This document shows positions 23,963 to 34,449 of a DNA stretch of 64,000 nt, in pieces. Each line of letters opens with the position of its first letter. Within the stretch, counting starts at the first letter, position 1. Made by a program: the position numbers and the translations under genes. The DNA comes from Cynocephalus volans (Eukaryota > Chordata > Mammalia > Dermoptera > Cynocephalidae), in NCBI RefSeq assembly GCF_027409185.1, contig NC_084464.1, positions 51,683,095-51,747,094 of the forward strand. The letters run 5' to 3'. The notes beneath the pieces are model-generated. The model did not search any database. It was not told the origin of the DNA and worked only from the letters and a program-made list of their open reading frames with translations.

Positions 23963-24416
23963 GACCTGGATCTTTGATTCCCAGCATCTGCACCCCTTTG
24001 GCCCCTCAAGTATATCCAGTACTCTACCTTCAGGCAGCAAAAGATCAAGTTCAGACCTCTCAGGTCAAGGCCCCCCCTGGAGGTCAGGGTTCATAGGATT
24101 CCTCAGTAGTGAAGGCTGGCTGTGAGCTGGGATCCCACTGTGAGCTTTAATATCAGTAAAGACGTAGAGCGTCTGTTCCCTTCATCACTCCTCTTGTCCC
24201 TTTTTGTCTCGGAGCTCAGCTCTGACCCTATGGTTTTTCCATTTACCATCAACATGGAAACTTGGCTCTTCACATGGGTATATTCTCCCTCTCCTCTGCA
24301 TTATCTTGTTCCTTAAAACTACTCTTCTGTGAAGGACGCCTGAGGGCTCAAGGAGCCTGGTCAGTCACCCAGGCCCCCAGAAGTCCCTCATACCTCAGGA
24401 CAGAGTGGGAAAGTTG

Positions 24417-24422
24417 AATAAA
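24417..24422 (+). terminator. Poly(A) signal AATAAA
   Basis: A canonical hexamer lies about 635 bases after the predicted acceptor, with TGATTAGTGTGCTG downstream as a possible GT-rich element. The matching place in the tandem copy (about 28,783) has no such hexamer. Confidence 0.6.
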
Positions 24423-25868
24423 TGCTTTATGCCATTCTTTACTGCCTGAACTTGTGATTAGTGTGCTGATTTAGAAGTAGAGACCTGGATTCTGATTTTC
24501 CTTCCTACCTCGAACAGGTGGATTTGTGTTTGTATTAGAGGGAGTTGGGCAGTGACTGTCATAAGGGGTGTCCCTGGCCCTCCCACTTTTCCCTTTGAAC
24601 AGTGCTCATCATTATCTTAGATAGGGACCTGCCACTAGTTGGTTTAGTGGACACCTGGCAGAGTTTACACTGAGCATTTACATTACTAAGGCAACAACTA
24701 AAAGAACAAATTTATCCACCAGAATGTCAGGTTATTTGGAAGGATGTGGGAGGTGGTAAATAGTGATTCACCCTGAGGTCCTGGAATTTTATTGTTTTTA
24801 TAACTTGTTCTAGTCCTTGAATGAGGATAAAGGGAGAGTTATTTGGAAACAAATTACTAGTGAAAGGGTGCTGTCATCATTAGAGTGTGAAAAGAGTGCG
24901 CTAGTGTCCCATCACTGGCCTGTGCTGTTCCCCGGGGAGGTGGTGGGAAGCTTTTCCAAATCTCACTATTGGTAGTTAAAGTCACAGCAGAACACAAAAC
25001 AGCCACTTGCTGGGGCCTCCCTGTTGCCCAGTGCCCCTGACCCCTTTCCCCTGCTTGCTTTTCCTTTGTGTCATGGAAACTAGAGCTGGTGGGAGAACAG
25101 AAGATATCACTAAGATTTCCCAGCAGGGGACCTGGCTAGCTGTTTTCCTACCTCACTGGTGACCACAGAAGATTGAGAGTTGTCTTCTATAATGGCCCTG
25201 GGGTGGTTTAAGGAGCAGGAGTGTGGAGTCTGTACAAACCTGAAGCCCAAATCATCAAGCACTGAGCTTGCTGAAGTACAGGGCATGAAAATACTTTCTC
25301 ATGTATTCTCTTCCTTGGAAGACTTATGAATTAAAACTACAGAATAATTTGTAATCAGAATAATACCACCTGGCAGGGATATTGATGAATGGAGGAGGAC
25401 TCATTTGGAGATTTCTGATCTTTTCCAGCCCTGAGACTCTGGGCCTAATACATAATTATCATTAAACATCCTCCTACAATTTATAACTGCTATCATTGAT
25501 CATTCCATTAATCATCATGAATTGGTGACTTCTCCAGTCCTTCAGGTTATTTGTGTAACTATAAAGAGCTCTGTAATTTACAAATAATAATCCTTTGAGG
25601 TAGATAGATACCACAAGCCATAGTAGGTACCACAGCCATTTTACAATTGAGGATACTGAAACCAGGAAAAAGAAGGAGGGGTATGCAGTGCACTTGACCT
25701 GGTTGGGGAGGAAGCCATCTATTCTGTGCAGTTGTACTTCCCCAGGGCCTGCCAGCTACTCCTCCCTCTAGCCAACCCTCACACTTTAGAAACAAGACAA
25801 CAGTGACCTGGGAATTATTTAATGCTTAGTTTGTTAGGACAAATTTTAAGGACCTTAAGAGGAGCCTT

Positions 25869-26102
25869 CAGGTTGAGCATCCCTAATTTGGAAATCTAAA
25901 ACATGAAATGCTCCAAAATCCGAAACTTTGAGTGCCAACATGATCCTTAAATAAAATACTCATTTGGGCATTTTGGATTTCACATTTCCGGGTCAGGGAT
26001 GCTCAACCAGTTAACTCTCCGCAAATATTCCAAAATGCGAAAAAATCTGAAATCTAAAACATTTCTGATTCCAAGCATTTCAGGTAAGGGATATTCAACC
26101 TG
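25869..26102. mobile_element. MER2-like DNA transposon relic (TcMar-Tigger)
   Basis: This is an internally deleted, palindromic element. It begins CAGGTTGAGCATCCCTAAT and ends with the inverted match ATATTCAACCTG. The inner part also contains inverted AAATCTAAAAC motifs. It matches remembered MER2 ends. It lies in copy A of the tandem duplication and is missing from copy B, so it inserted after the duplication or was lost from copy B. Confidence 0.85.
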
Positions 26103-26317
26103 TATTTCTCATCATATGAGGCACTAGGTCAGGCACAGAAAAGTTACTAAATATTTGCTCAGTGCATTTCTCCATGGCTTCCACTTTTTACTGTTAGGCT
26201 CACTGTTTTAATTGCATTGTCCACATGTTATGATTCCTTCCAGAAAATTAACCAAAATTTCTAATGCCCTTTGCTGTTCCTTAGGTAATTTAGGAGCAAC
26301 TCCAGTGATTATCTAGC

Positions 26318-26490
26318 CCTTCCTCTAACGAGTTATATGACTCTCAGCAAGCTACTTCTGTGCGTCTCAGTTTTCTCAGCTGTAAAATGGATAATCTAAT
26401 CCGTATGTCCCAGGGATGGGTGAAGCTTATGAGGAATAACATAAGAAAAATATAAGATGCTTACCACAGTGTTTGGTAAATAATAGGAAT
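26318..26490 (+). repeat. MIR SINE relic
   Basis: It contains the MIR core from the CTGTAAAATGG motif to the 3' region with GTAAATAATAGG. It is positional partner of the MIR at 30,825. Confidence 0.75.
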
Positions 26491-26499
26491 TCCCTCTTC

Positions 26500-28050
26500 C
26501 CTGTTTGGATAGTCACTTGTGTTTGGCTGATAACTTTCCTTTCCTACTCATGCTGCCTTACAACCATAAGGGGAAAGGGTTCTGACTCCTGTGCTCACAA
26601 CTTCTCCTTTCCCTAGCTGGTTCAAGACTAATCCTGATTTCATGAGATTTTCTGAAAGACTCCCACCCTTCTGTGCAAAAGCCTTCTTCCCCAAAAGACT
26701 AGATACAACTGATAAATGCACTCTGGAACAATCAGAAATGCCTGGGGCTTATCACTCTCCGCCATTCCCCACTCATTTATTCTCCAGCCATCCCCTCATG
26801 GATGGAAGGGACAGTAGATTTGATGAGTGGTGCTGTGCCCTGAAGCTTTCAGTATCCACGGAGAAGCCAATCTTTTCTTCCTTCACTAGGCCTTGAAACA
26901 TAGGTATAGACACAGCCAAGATTTCCCAATGTGCCTCTGTATCTACGTTGTGGGGGCTGAGGGTCAGGAGTCTTTGCTTTCCCACAGGGAGGAACTAAAG
27001 CCTCAAAGAAGACAGGACAAGCACTCAAATCCTGAAAATGAATACAACTTCTACGTGGTTCCTACTTGCCTCCTGCCTTCACTAGGTAGAGGGCCCACAG
27101 GGACACTCCAGGTAGAGCCCTTCCCTGTACTCTGCCCTTTTCCTCCCTCCTCTAGATGTGGACAGTGGGTGGGCTGGGACTGTACCCTGGATCTAGACAG
27201 CTGTGTCCTCCCAACCAGAGTCTGACTCTGCCCCTCACCCTCCCCTACTTATCCTTGCCTAGACCCCTTTCCTTGCTTCTTTTCTGCTTAGTCCACAATG
27301 GATAATAGTCTCTGACTCCTGTCCCAACTAGATTGTCACTGCAGAGCTGAGAGAGACTCATGTCCATGGAGAATTCTGGCAGAGCTGCCCTTTTCAACCC
27401 CGTCTCAAGTCTCCAGGTTCCTGTGCTCTTTGTCTACCTCTTCTAGACCTGACCCTCCTCTCGCTTGTGTGGACATTTTCTTTCCATGCTCTGGGCTGCC
27501 TTCTCAGCCTCACTTCTTGCCCTCTTTCCTGCTGTGGCACCAGCCAGCACTGTGATGGCTGAGCGTAGGGGTGGGTATAATGGGAACTCCAGTTCTGGGG
27601 TCAGAAGATTTAAAGTTTGAGACCACTTCTGCCCCATAAGCTCTATAAGAACTTGGAAAAAACAAACAACTTTGATCCTAGTTTGGAAAACCTGTAAAAT
27701 GGAGAAAGCAATAATGTGTAAATCAGTTTTCTGGTAAAGGATGGAAGGAATGATAACCCATGTGAAAGAATTTTTTGGAACACTGAGATGTTATTCAATC
27801 TCTTTGACTCTGCTGCTGTCTTTGTGTATCTCTACACATAAGTGTCTCCAGTTATGTTTCTCTTCCACCATTCTGCAAACAAGGCTGGATGCTGGAAAGG
27901 AACCCCAGTTGACCATCCCTGGAATCAGGTACTCTTGCTCGAGCCCCTCCATCTTTGGTTCAGGGTAGAAAGCACAGGTGGCAACCTTGCTCTTGCTTTC
28001 TCATGCCTAGGCCAGACCCCCATTTTTCATAAATTCAGGAAGGATGGAAG
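26500..28050. other. Unique sequence between the duplicated blocks
   Basis: Moderate GC with no recognisable repeat, exon with good splice sites, or strong promoter. It should correspond to sequence after copy B, but I could not match it by eye. Confidence 0.4.
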
Positions 28051-28054
28051 ACCT

Positions 28055-28378
28055 TGATAGGTTCCGAATATAACCAGAGCCATTTTCGGCAAGGCCAAGT
28101 ACAAAATGGCCCCAACCCCTCCCCGCTTCCCTTTACGAGAAATCTCATGATTTCTGAGAAACAGAAATGCTTTTGCTTCCTCAAGGGCGCAGTTCTTCAC
28201 TCCGGTTACATAGCTTCCGCATTAGTATAATGCCCCTCCTTGATTGTATCAGCCAGCCCTTGGTGCCCTACAGTTCATATAAGCTCTCCCACCCCCACAC
28301 CTGGTGCTGCCATCCATTTTGAGCACAGCTGGCAGATTCTTTTCCTTTAATAAAATATGATCAGTACCCAGCGTTTCA
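28055..28378 (+). mobile_element. Probable solo ERV LTR
   Basis: It starts TGATAGG and ends TTTCA, with an AAAATGG-type U3, a CATATAAG TATA-like box at about 28,276-28,283 and an AATAAA at 28,349-28,354, spaced as in an LTR promoter and poly(A) signal. No target-site duplication is evident, so the ends are approximate. It lies directly before copy B of the tandem duplication. Confidence 0.6.
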
Positions 28379-28559
28379 GCTCACTTCTTTTCAGGCTCAA
28401 GAGAAAAGAAAAGTTCCAAGAAAAGTCCCAGCCTCTGCTTTCCTCCCAGGGCAACTAACCTAGAGCTGTTTGCATGATTCCTTAGAATCAGATTCTCACC
28501 AGGACTCTTAAAACTGTGAAGATCAAGGAAAAACTGGGCTCCTCCACTTCATTGCTGTT

Positions 28560-31020
28560 GAGATGTGTCCTACCTCCTCCCAAACCTCTGTGCTGACCCA
28601 CCGTTTTCTCCATTTACCTTCAACATGGAAGCCAAGCTCTTCATGTATGTCAGTCACCCTATTTCCCAAATGTCCTGTTGTACCCCAGCTCTCCCTGAAG
28701 CAAACTGTGAAGCATCAGCTCTCCCCAAAGGGCCTGTTCAGCCATGCTCACTCCAACCAACCCCCCTAACCTTGAGATAGGATGAAACCATTTCTCTAAC
28801 ATTCTTTCTTCAGTCGAATTGGGACTAGTGTGACGATTCAAAAGGAAAAGCCAAATTAGAATCCAATGTCAGTCTTCCCACCTCAAGGAGGTAGATGGTG
28901 TTTGAACTAGAGTGGGCCTGGGTATTAAAGGGAGGCAGACAGGGCTGGGCTTCCTGAGGTCATCCCATCCCCCCTTGGAAAGTGCTCACCTCCTATTTCA
29001 AGTGGGGAGCCTCTGGCCCACTTTCAGTCCTCTGAACAGAGCTAGGCTCTCACTGGGTGATTTGCCTGGCACCTGGCAGAGTCTTCCCATCCTAGAAGGG
29101 AAAAATTCTGTTAACCCAAAGGGGTGAAGGAAAACCAGTGGGAGGTTTTTGCTAGCAGCATTTGTGTTATTCCAGAACCATGGTTGTTAGATTTGGCTGT
29201 TATACCAATCCCAGTACAAGGATGAAGAATGAGCAAGGACTGGGGAACTAGTAAGTGAGGAACCAGTGAGTGAGTGTCATCCTCACCCCAGTGGTAAGGT
29301 CTGGAATTTTCCAGGTCCTTCTAATTGCTATTGGGGCTGCTATGGATCTCAGAACATAAAGGGGCACAGGCGCTTGTAGAGGTTACCATGTGCTCTCTGC
29401 CCCTTCCCTGCCTCCTTCCTTCTCTCTATGTCATGGAGACCAGTGTTGATTTGGCAAGAAAACATCAACCCCCCTGAGATTTTCCCAGTGGGGGCCCTGG
29501 CTTTGTATCTAGTTTCCTATTACTATTTTGGCCATAGCAGTCTTTGGGAGCTGATTTCTGCCTGGGTTCTGAATTTCCCATGAAGGCAAGAATGATGGAT
29601 CCAGAAGGGCCTGCCAGGAGTACGGAGCCCTAATTGTCAGGACTTGATCTTATTAGAGCACAAAGAGACACTCCTTGCCTTGGGTGAATTCTGAAATTCA
29701 TAATGTGTCATTTTGCTTGTAATAAGATTAATAAGAGTCTTCATGGATGTTGAACGGGGTATTCTAACACCCATCCAGGAAGGCTGGAGTAGATGACCTC
29801 TGATAGTTTTTGCCAGCCCTGAGATTTTATGAGCCTGACATTCCTAATATTATCATTAATGTGCTATAATTTATAATAATTTTTTCAATGATGCATATTA
29901 TTAATAATAACTGTTCTCACTCTGCCTTTTCCAATCTGATGTGTGATCTATATAACCACATAGTACTCCACAGGCATAGTTACTGAAGTTGATACTTACC
30001 ATTGATATTTTACCAAAAAGGAAACTGAGGCCAACAACCAGCTCTCAACCCAGATGCTTTTACTGAACAGCTCCTGATCCCTAGGAGTAACTGCATTTGC
30101 CTTGGGTTACTCAGGGTCCTCCAGTTCTCTGCAGCTGACCTGCCCCTCTTCCAGACCTGCTTTTTCCCCTTCCCCCCACCCCCACTTAAAAGCTTTTGGT
30201 ATAGCTAGAGTCACCTCCTTCAGCTCCTGCTTGTCCACAAACAGGATTCCAGTTCTAGATGGGTCCCTGTTTGACCCAAAGCCAGTCACTTTCTTGTGAC
30301 CAGTCTTAATTTCCTCCTCTGTAAGATGAATCAAGATTTTGGAACTTAAACTCTAGTAAATTCTTCCAGTCAGAAGTGCCATCTTGGGCTGTGTGGCCCT
30401 GGCCAATCCATCTGTTCATCTCTTCTTGAAGAACAGTTTCCCCAGAGCTATAAGTTGTCTTGAAATGGGTAAAAACAGACCCGTCTTTGTATAACCAGAG
30501 ATCTAGAAACCAGCTTATGTCCCTGCCCCTCAGGGACACATATAAGGCCCTCAAGGGCATGCATAGTGTCTTTCGCTTTTGCTTTTATGTCTCTCAGGCA
30601 CAGTGCTGGGCATACAGCAGCTCAGCAAAAGCATGCTGAATGAGTGCAGACTGATATGTCCACCTCTTTCACTTTTTCTGCTGGGCTTAGTCTTCTAAAA
30701 GTCAATGTTCACATGCTGGGATCAGGCCTTTTACATGAAAACCAGAGAACTCGGCATTTCCAATCTCCTCTGAAGCTCTGTAGGTAACTTCAGAGCAAAT
30801 TCATTTATTGAGTGTTTGCCCAACTTTGTTCCTCATTAGCTGTGACCTTTGGCAAGTTATTTAACCCTTCTCTACCTTAGCTTCCTCAGTGGAGATGATG
30901 ATAATAATGCCTATTTAATTGTGTTGTTTGATGATAAATTAAAATAATCAATATAAAGCTCTTCAAATAGTGCATTGCACATGGTAAACTCTCAATAAAT
31001 ATCAGCTATGATTATCAATT
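28560..31020 (+). repeat. Diverged tandem segmental duplication, copy B
   Basis: This is the partner of 24,180-26,500 at a near-constant offset of about 4.36-4.5 kb. It retains the matched sequence of the predicted terminal exon end but lacks the poly(A) hexamer. Its upstream side, where the acceptor would be, is occupied by the LTR at 28,055-28,378. Extra sequence near 30,100-30,580 is not matched in copy A. Confidence 0.7.
30825..31015 (+). repeat. MIR SINE relic shared with the duplicate
   Basis: The recognisable part runs from TAGCTGTGACC to CTCAATAAATA. A MIR at the corresponding place in copy A suggests that the MIR predates the duplication. Confidence 0.8.
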
Positions 31021-31075
31021 TAATTCTGCAGTTCAATATCCACCTGAAAAATGCCAACCTTGTGTCAACAAACAG

Positions 31076-31468
31076 TGTTGTGGATTGATGTCCCCCCAGA
31101 ATTTAGTCCCCAATGTGAGAGTGTAAAGAGGGTGGGAAATCCTATTATGATAATTGAAAGGTAGGGCCTTTAAGAGGTGGTTAGATTATAGGACCATGCT
31201 GTAGTGAATGGATTAATAAGAGTGGTCAGGGGCGTGGTTCTGAAGGCATTAAAAGGAGAGCACATGGGAGTCTCTCTCTTCCTTGCCATTTTCTGCCATG
31301 TGAGACCCCTGCATTGCTGTGAAGACACCACCAAAGAAGACCCTCGCAGATGTGTTCCCTGGACTTTGGTCTTTCCAGCCTCTGAAACTGTAAGCAATAA
31401 ATTTCAATTTTTTACAAATTACCCAGTTCTGTGTATTTTGTTATGAGCAACAGAAATGGACTAATACT
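31076..31468 (+). mobile_element. MaLR-type LTR
   Basis: It starts TGTTGTGGATTG and ends with the MaLR-like GGACTAATAC. It has an AATAAA at about 31,396-31,401 followed by ATTACCCAG. No target-site duplication was found. Confidence 0.8.
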
Positions 31469-31469
31469 T

Positions 31470-33880
31470 AAAGGTATAAGAAATTTACCATAATTAGATA
31501 GATAAGGCAACCCACCATCTTTAGATAGGTAGAACTGTTTCTTCAAAAAAACTGTGTCTTCAAATGATTCCCACAGGAATGGGTGGGAAAAGCATGACAA
31601 GGAACCCAGGAGAGAAGCCTACAGGATGAATGGATGTAATTGAGGACTTAAAGCCCTTCTTATTGACGATATTTTTTCTGACATGGTGAACAAGATAGCT
31701 GCTTATTACAGGGACATGCTGAGTCTGTGTGAAGGAGGTATGGGGCTCTGAGGTTGCAGTTCATGAGAAACTGGGAACAATGTCAGGCAGGTCAGCTAAC
31801 CGAGGTAACCATGGTTTGGAGAACAGAGGACACATTCGATGTAGCTAGGAGATTCAAGGGAAAGAAAAGTCACTCTTGCAAAGTATATAAATGTTAGAGT
31901 CACTGCTGGGTGGGCCAGGGAGCACTAATGAACACATGTTACAGAGGAGGTGTAAAAGAAGAGGGGGTGTGTTCTTCATCAACTAACCAGATGGACAGCC
32001 TGGACAGAGGGCCAGGCTGTGGGAGGCTGGTCAGTGGGCTGACTGGTTGTGCACCAGATGGACTTGGGGATCCCATGGAGTTGGGTGAGATTCCAGCTCC
32101 ACTTCCTCATCAGTAGGGAACCAAGTGTGTAACTGAAGAATTCATTGACATCTCCGAAGGACTAGATCATGAGGTCTTCCTTGCTCCAGTCCCAGATAGA
32201 CTCTAGCGTGAGATGGGGGAGTAGAATGCCGGCTCTGGTTCAGCAGGAATATATTCTCATTTTGGCTAAAGGGACCAGAAGATCAATGATCTCAATAAGA
32301 ACAGGAAACTAGGGAAGAGTCAGCAACCTGGACCCACTTCCCCAGAGTCAGTGACCAGAATAAAGACACCAGACGTTATCCAAAATGAGGACATGAGGCA
32401 AGATCATCGGATCTGTCGGGAGATCCTAACTGGCTATGGTGGGGGTCACGGGATAGCTTTAGAGGTAGAGAGCATCTCCCCTCTTTGGTCTAGGGGAAGT
32501 ATGTCAATTTCCCTCTGCTAGAAGCTGCAGGGAAGGGACATCTACCAGCCTTGTTGTAAACACTGGCTATAAGGTGAGGAGGCTTAATTGAGATGAAAAT
32601 GCTGAGAAACTGTGATTTTTGGTTTGAAAGCTGAAAGTACGAATAGATATTTTTAAACTGAAGGGGACAATGTTCCTTTTAGATATTGGGAGAACAACCA
32701 GGATGGGTTGTTCTGCTTCTATCATGAAAAGGTAGAAACCTCAGGTGTTTACCTGTGAGAAGTCTTCTTGTCACAACAAACTTTTCTTGCTGCCAGAGGC
32801 ATCATGTGGAACAGCTGGGTTTAGAAATCTAGGTGTAATATTTAAAACTGCATGTTCAGCTTTTGACTGCTGCCTGCCAACAATCTTTTATTTTGAATGA
32901 GTGTGTCTATTTTTTCAGCAGCAGTTTGCAGAAATGTCAGTGGCTACAAGAACATAGGAAGCCCCACTCAGCTTGCTGAAGTCCTGAGACCTTCACTGCA
33001 GAAACATTAAGAACAGAAGACACAGAAGTACTCAGGCTGTGCTTATGAAAAATCAATACTTTCTGCTTTGGAAAAGGGAAATCTGAGACAGTGACCTTCC
33101 TGTTACCTGGCCGAAAGTTACATCTCTTAAAAAAAAATAAAAATAAAAAAAAAGTGTGCCTAAGGTCTTTTGAAATTTCAACACTGTAATGATAGAAAAA
33201 TGAAAAACATTTCCTTTGAGAGGAACCTGAGGGATGTGTCATTATCATGAATGTGAAGAAGGACGTTGAACTGTTTGCCGGAGAGCTTAGTAATTAGCTG
33301 GCCTCATTCCATATCAGCCATCTCACCTCTGCCAAAGGTCGGAGAGCTAAAGGCTTCCCTCTATCAGGAAAGAGGATCTGGGTAAGCAAGCATCTTTCCT
33401 GATAGGGACAAGGGTTTTAGAATAAGAAGAGGTGAGAAGATTGGTTTGGTCATGGGAGCAAGCTGGTGTTAGGCTTTTTATCTTAAGAGGAAGAAGTCAC
33501 AGGGCAGAAAAGAGCAGACGAGACTGGAGATAAAAGGCTCCTAAACAAGGGGCCTCCTAGAGGTCACCAAGAGTAGAGAAGGGTGACCCAAAGGGTGGGC
33601 TGAGCACGGCAGTCTGAATCTTGGAGGAGTCTTCCTGGCCGGGAGAGAGAACGTGTTACAAACCAAGAAGGGCCAGAAAGGCCAGTGTGAGGTCAGACAG
33701 AACCACTTAACCCAGAAGCTCTTGCCTGGAGTCAATACTCTGAGGATTCTGCCAGATCCTGAGGCCAAATCAAGGGCTTCCAGATTAGGCTATAAGTCTG
33801 AGAACTTCAGCCAATGTAAAACATAGTCTATGACAGATTGAAGGGAAGAAACAGGATAGGGAAGCCGTGTGATGTCGTGG
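31470..33880. other. Unassigned intergenic stretch
   Basis: I see no repeat family or exon here. It holds one striking inverted repeat (33,361-33,405, listed separately) and an A-rich tract at about 33,129-33,152. Confidence 0.45.
33361..33405. repeat. Short perfect inverted repeat (hairpin)
   Basis: The arms CTATCAGGAAAGA (33,361-33,373) and TCTTTCCTGATAG (33,393-33,405) are perfectly complementary across a 19-base loop. A transcript of either strand would form a stem of 13-15 pairs. The stem is too short for a usual microRNA precursor. Confidence 0.85.
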
Positions 33881-34078
33881 AAAAATCTAAGGCTTTGCAG
33901 CTAGACTTACTGTGTAACCTTGAGCAAGTTACTTAGCCCTTCTGAGCTTCAGTCCCTTCATTTGTAAAACACACATAATAATATCTTCCTTGAAAGGCCA
34001 TAGTGAGGATTCAGCAAGAAATGCGGGTGAAACATCAAGCTCGGTATCTGTAAACTGTAGGTACTCAATAAGTGTTAG
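33880..34078 (+). repeat. MIR SINE relic
   Basis: A nearly complete body, with ACTGTGTAACCTTGAGCAAG and CTCAATAAGTG motifs. Confidence 0.85.
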
Positions 34079-34127
34079 TTTCTTTCCCCTTCCTAAAGCT
34101 ATGCTTTCAAGTCAATCATTGTATGTC

Positions 34128-34446
34128 TAGAGCCACGCTGTCCAATATAGTGGCTGATATTAGCCACATTTGGCTCTTGAGCACTTTAAAGGTGGCCAGT
34201 CTGAATTGAAATGTGCCATAAGTAGAAAACAACAGCAGATTTTCAAAACTTTGTAAAAAAAAATTGTAAAATGTCTTATTAATTTCATAGTGATTACATG
34301 TTGAAATAATATTTTGGATATATTAAGTTAAGTAAAAACCATTATTAAAATTAACTTCACCTGTTTGTTTATACTTGATTTAATGTGGCTACTACAAAAT
34401 GTGAAATTATAGTTTTGCTCACATTTTATTCCTACTGGACAGCAGC
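34128..34446 (+). mobile_element. Non-autonomous hAT-Charlie DNA transposon
   Basis: It has inverted ends, GCTGTCCAATA at the left and TACTGGACAGC at the right, with AGCCACATTTGGCT near the left end and an AT-rich middle. It belongs to the MER1-type group that shares these ends. I do not assign the exact family name. Confidence 0.8.
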
Positions 34447-34449
34447 TTA

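Larger units (their letters stand above)
22980..24440 (+). ncRNA. Putative spliced transcript converging on LRFN2 (TDRG1-like by position)
   Basis: The model starts in the CpG island, has a first exon whose donor I could not fix, and a terminal exon from 23,783 to about 24,440. It runs towards the 3' end of LRFN2, with about 13 kb between its poly(A) site and the LRFN2 stop codon. In human, the testis transcript TDRG1 lies close to the 3' side of LRFN2 in the same orientation, so this may be its counterpart. That link is from remembered gene order, not sequence identity. Coding potential looks low: open frames are short and none shows a known domain. Confidence 0.5.
23783..24440 (+). ncRNA. 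Predicted terminal exon
   Basis: The acceptor at 23,781-23,782 is preceded by a strong pyrimidine tract (about 23,760-23,780). The exon end is set by AATAAA at 24,417-24,422, with GT-rich sequence about 35-50 bases downstream. The diverged tandem copy at about 28,560 keeps much of this exon sequence but not the AATAAA. Confidence 0.55.
24180..26500 (+). repeat. Diverged tandem segmental duplication, copy A
   Basis: Blocks in this stretch match blocks about 4.4 kb downstream in the same order and orientation. Examples are 24,220-24,300 with 28,590-28,665, 24,415-24,530 with 28,785-28,905, 25,065-25,145 with 29,420-29,510, and 25,425-25,500 with 29,812-29,890. Both copies carry a MIR at the matching place (26,318 and 30,825). 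Copy A alone carries the MER2 at 25,869. Matches are interrupted by indels and the copies are clearly old. Confidence 0.7.

Noticed and set aside
33361..33405. microRNA precursor
   Set aside because: The stem is only 13-15 pairs with a 19-base loop, too short for usual Drosha/Dicer processing.
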